From Acidobacteriota bacterium (lineage in GTDB: Bacteria > Acidobacteriota > Terriglobia > Acidiferrales > UBA7541), in NCBI GenBank assembly GCA_003161195.1, contig PMOV01000382.1, positions 12,445-27,381 on the forward strand: a stretch of 14,937 nucleotides of DNA, written 5' to 3'. Shown here in pieces: positions 13,398 to 14,937 of this stretch. Numbering within the stretch: the first letter of the stretch is position 1; each line of letters starts with the position of its first letter. The notes under the pieces were generated by a model. It worked only from the letters and a program-made list of their open reading frames with translations. It made no database searches and was not told the DNA's origin. The position numbers were made by a program, and so were the translations under genes.

Positions 13398-14762
13398 TCA
13401 CTTCACCCACACCGTCTTTATATTCGTAAATTCCCGGATCCCATACGTGCTCAATTCCCGCCCATATCCCGACATCTTCACTCCCCCAAACGGTACCCGG
13501 GGGTCCGATGCCACCATTTGATTGATGAACACCATGCCCGCTTCCAATTCGTTTATGAAGCGCTCTTGCTCCCCAGCATCGTTGGTCCACGCCGAAGCTC
13601 CCAACCCGAAGCGCGTATCGTTCGCCACGTAGATCGCTTGGTCCAGATTTTTCACGCGAAAAATGGACGCTACCGGTCCGAACAACTCTTCGCTATATGC
13701 GGGCGAATCCTTGGGTATATTCGTGAGCACCGTCGGCGGATAAAAATATCCTTTTTGGCTGCACGGTTTCCCGCCCGTAAGCACCTTGGCGCCCGCCGCA
13801 ATGCTTTTCTCCACGTCCGCCTGCAGCGACGTCACCGCCTCCGCGTTGGCTAGCGGCCCCACGTCGGTGCTCGCATCGAACGGATCCCCCACCTTCAGTT
13901 CCCGCATGCGCTTCACAAACTCCCGCTCAAAGTCGTCGGCAATCTCTTCCGCCACGATAAATCGCTTCGCCGCGATGCACGATTGCCCGTTATTCAGTGT
14001 CCGCGCCTTTACCGCCGTCTGTACCGCCTCCCCAATGTTCGCGCTGGGCATCACGATGAATGGATCGCTGCCTCCCAGTTCCAGTACCACTTTTTTCACT
14101 CGCTGTGCCGCACCCATCCCCACCTTGATTCCCGCGCCCTCACTGCCCGTCAGCGTGGCGGCCGCAATGCGTGGATCGCCCAGCAGAGCATCCACCTGGT
14201 CTGAGCCAATCAACAGCGTCTGGAAAGCGCCCTGCGGTAAGCCCGCCCGCGTCAGTATCTCCTCCACCTTCAGCGCGCACTGCGGCACATTGGACGCATG
14301 CTTCAGCAAACCCACATTCCCGGCCATCAGTCCCGGCGCGATAAATCGAAACACCTGCCAGAACGGATAATTCCACGGCATCACCACCAGCACGATCCCC
14401 AGCGGCTGATAGCGCACGAAACTGCGCTGCGCGGTAGTCGCAATTACTTCATCCGCGAGAAATTTTTCTGCATTCTCCGCGTAGTACCTGCACGCCCACG
14501 CGCATTTCACCGCCTCATCCACCGCCGAACGCAACGTTTTCCCCATCTCCGTGGTCATCAGCGTGGCCAGTTCCTGCTTCTCTGCCTCCAGAATCTCCGC
14601 CGCCTTCAGCATCATCTGCGCCCGTTCGACAAAACGCAGCCGGCTGAACCGCGGAAACAACTCCGCCCCCCGCGCAACCTTCTCTTCGATCTGCGCGCCG
14701 GATAGCGCCTCAAAAACTTTCAACGTCTCCCCGGTAGCCGGATTAATCGTCGCAATCCCCAT
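13398..14762 (-). CDS. NAD(P)-dependent aldehyde dehydrogenase, succinate-semialdehyde dehydrogenase type
   Basis: This cytosolic enzyme oxidises an aldehyde, probably a carboxylated semialdehyde, to the acid. The 454-residue product shows the family motifs in order: MPWNYPFWQ (128-136), the cofactor lysine in GLLKHASN (Lys154), GSEGAG (206-211), the general base in ELGGSDP (Glu228), and the catalytic cysteine in NNGQSC (Cys262), then SEELFGPVASIFRV and PFGGVKMSGYGRELSTYGIREFTN. The overall look is that of the compact Sad/YneI-like group of succinate-semialdehyde dehydrogenases. ATG 14760-14762 is preceded by GGAGAGATAGGGAT. It is the first minus-strand gene in view, 233 nt upstream of the regulator, so it may have its own promoter. 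Substrates such as succinate or malonate semialdehyde are possible; the sequence does not decide. Confidence 0.94.
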   Translation of the reverse strand: MGIATINPATGETLKVFEALSGAQIEEKVARGAELFPRFSRLRFVERAQMMLKAAEILEAEKQELATLMTTEMGKTLRSAVDEAVKCAWACRYYAENAEKFLADEVIATTAQRSFVRYQPLGIVLVVMPWNYPFWQVFRFIAPGLMAGNVGLLKHASNVPQCALKVEEILTRAGLPQGAFQTLLIGSDQVDALLGDPRIAAATLTGSEGAGIKVGMGAAQRVKKVVLELGGSDPFIVMPSANIGEAVQTAVKARTLNNGQSCIAAKRFIVAEEIADDFEREFVKRMRELKVGDPFDASTDVGPLANAEAVTSLQADVEKSIAAGAKVLTGGKPCSQKGYFYPPTVLTNIPKDSPAYSEELFGPVASIFRVKNLDQAIYVANDTRFGLGASAWTNDAGEQERFINELEAGMVFINQMVASDPRVPFGGVKMSGYGRELSTYGIREFTNIKTVWVK

Positions 14763-14937
14763 ATCCCTATCTCTCCACCGCTTCTACCAACAACACGCCA
14801 ACATATCCTCGCAGCAAATCGCATCGTTATACTGCATATTGCGCAAACAAACCCCCGAAACGTCTTCGCACAACGATCCGCCCAAGACGCTCTCGCAAAA
14901 CGAAACGCCTCCAACCACGAAGCGCCTCACGCAAGGA
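14763..14937 (-). promoter_or_regulatory. Leader/promoter region of the aldehyde dehydrogenase gene
   Basis: These 175 bases contain no convincing gene. On the minus strand a TATAAC (-10-like) occurs about 65 nt before the start codon, next to the 8-bp palindrome TTGCGCAA (14839-14846). No good -35 hexamer stands at the expected distance. A promoter here is likely from position, but the individual boxes are weak. Confidence 0.3.

Noticed and set aside
14720..14914. Minus-strand 64-codon frame upstream of the aldehyde dehydrogenase
   Set aside because: It overlaps the start of the aldehyde dehydrogenase in another frame and has no ribosome binding site or recognisable sequence.
1..14937. CRISPR arrays, tRNA or rRNA genes, transposase genes, phage genes
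   Set aside because: I found no regularly spaced repeats, tRNA-like cloverleaf sequence, rRNA signature or transposase/integrase motif on either strand by reading.

Overview
The window looks like a chromosomal segment from a GC-rich, free-living heterotrophic bacterium. The protein families and gene style suggest a soil organism, possibly Acidobacteriota, but this is an impression from recalled protein similarity and no marker gene is present. I see no rRNA, tRNA, CRISPR array, insertion sequence or phage gene. No stretch longer than 300 bases lacks a gene or gene remnant.

Left edge (1-2306): the 3' part of a glucose-6-phosphate dehydrogenase gene (zwf, plus strand) converges on a minus-strand pair, a two-helix membrane protein of unknown function followed by an aquaporin-family channel.

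Scar region (2535-3671, plus strand): two broken genes lie in tandem. The first is the signal-peptide-bearing N-terminal part of an alkaline-phosphatase-superfamily phosphodiesterase, stopped by an in-frame TAG. The second is only the last eighth or so of an RND efflux pump. A strong terminator-like hairpin sits between them. This looks like decay and rearrangement at the edge of a functional cluster.

Main cluster (3697-14762, all minus strand, so read from right to left): a succinate-semialdehyde-type aldehyde dehydrogenase; a FadR-type GntR regulator; a beta-hydroxyacid dehydrogenase; E1-alpha and E1-beta of a thiamine-diphosphate 2-oxoacid dehydrogenase; an M24 (creatinase/DddP/prolidase-fold) hydrolase; the lipoyl E2 acyltransferase; a DctA-type dicarboxylate:cation symporter; an AhpD/carboxymuconolactone-decarboxylase-like protein; and a sugar-binding-protein-like protein without an export signal. 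The core is tightly packed, with a 4-nt ATGA overlap, an 8-nt overlap and most other gaps under 70 nt, so reductase-E1a-E1b-M24-E2 and probably the transporter are co-transcribed. No E3 (dihydrolipoamide dehydrogenase) gene is present, so E3 must come from elsewhere.

Together these genes read as a catabolic operon: import of an organic acid, hydrolysis or lyase-type cleavage by the M24 enzyme, redox steps on hydroxyacid and semialdehyde intermediates, and oxidative decarboxylation to an acyl-CoA, under a FadR-family acid sensor. I know of no characterised pathway with this gene set. The substrate is unknown, and this cluster is the best candidate in the window for an undescribed system.
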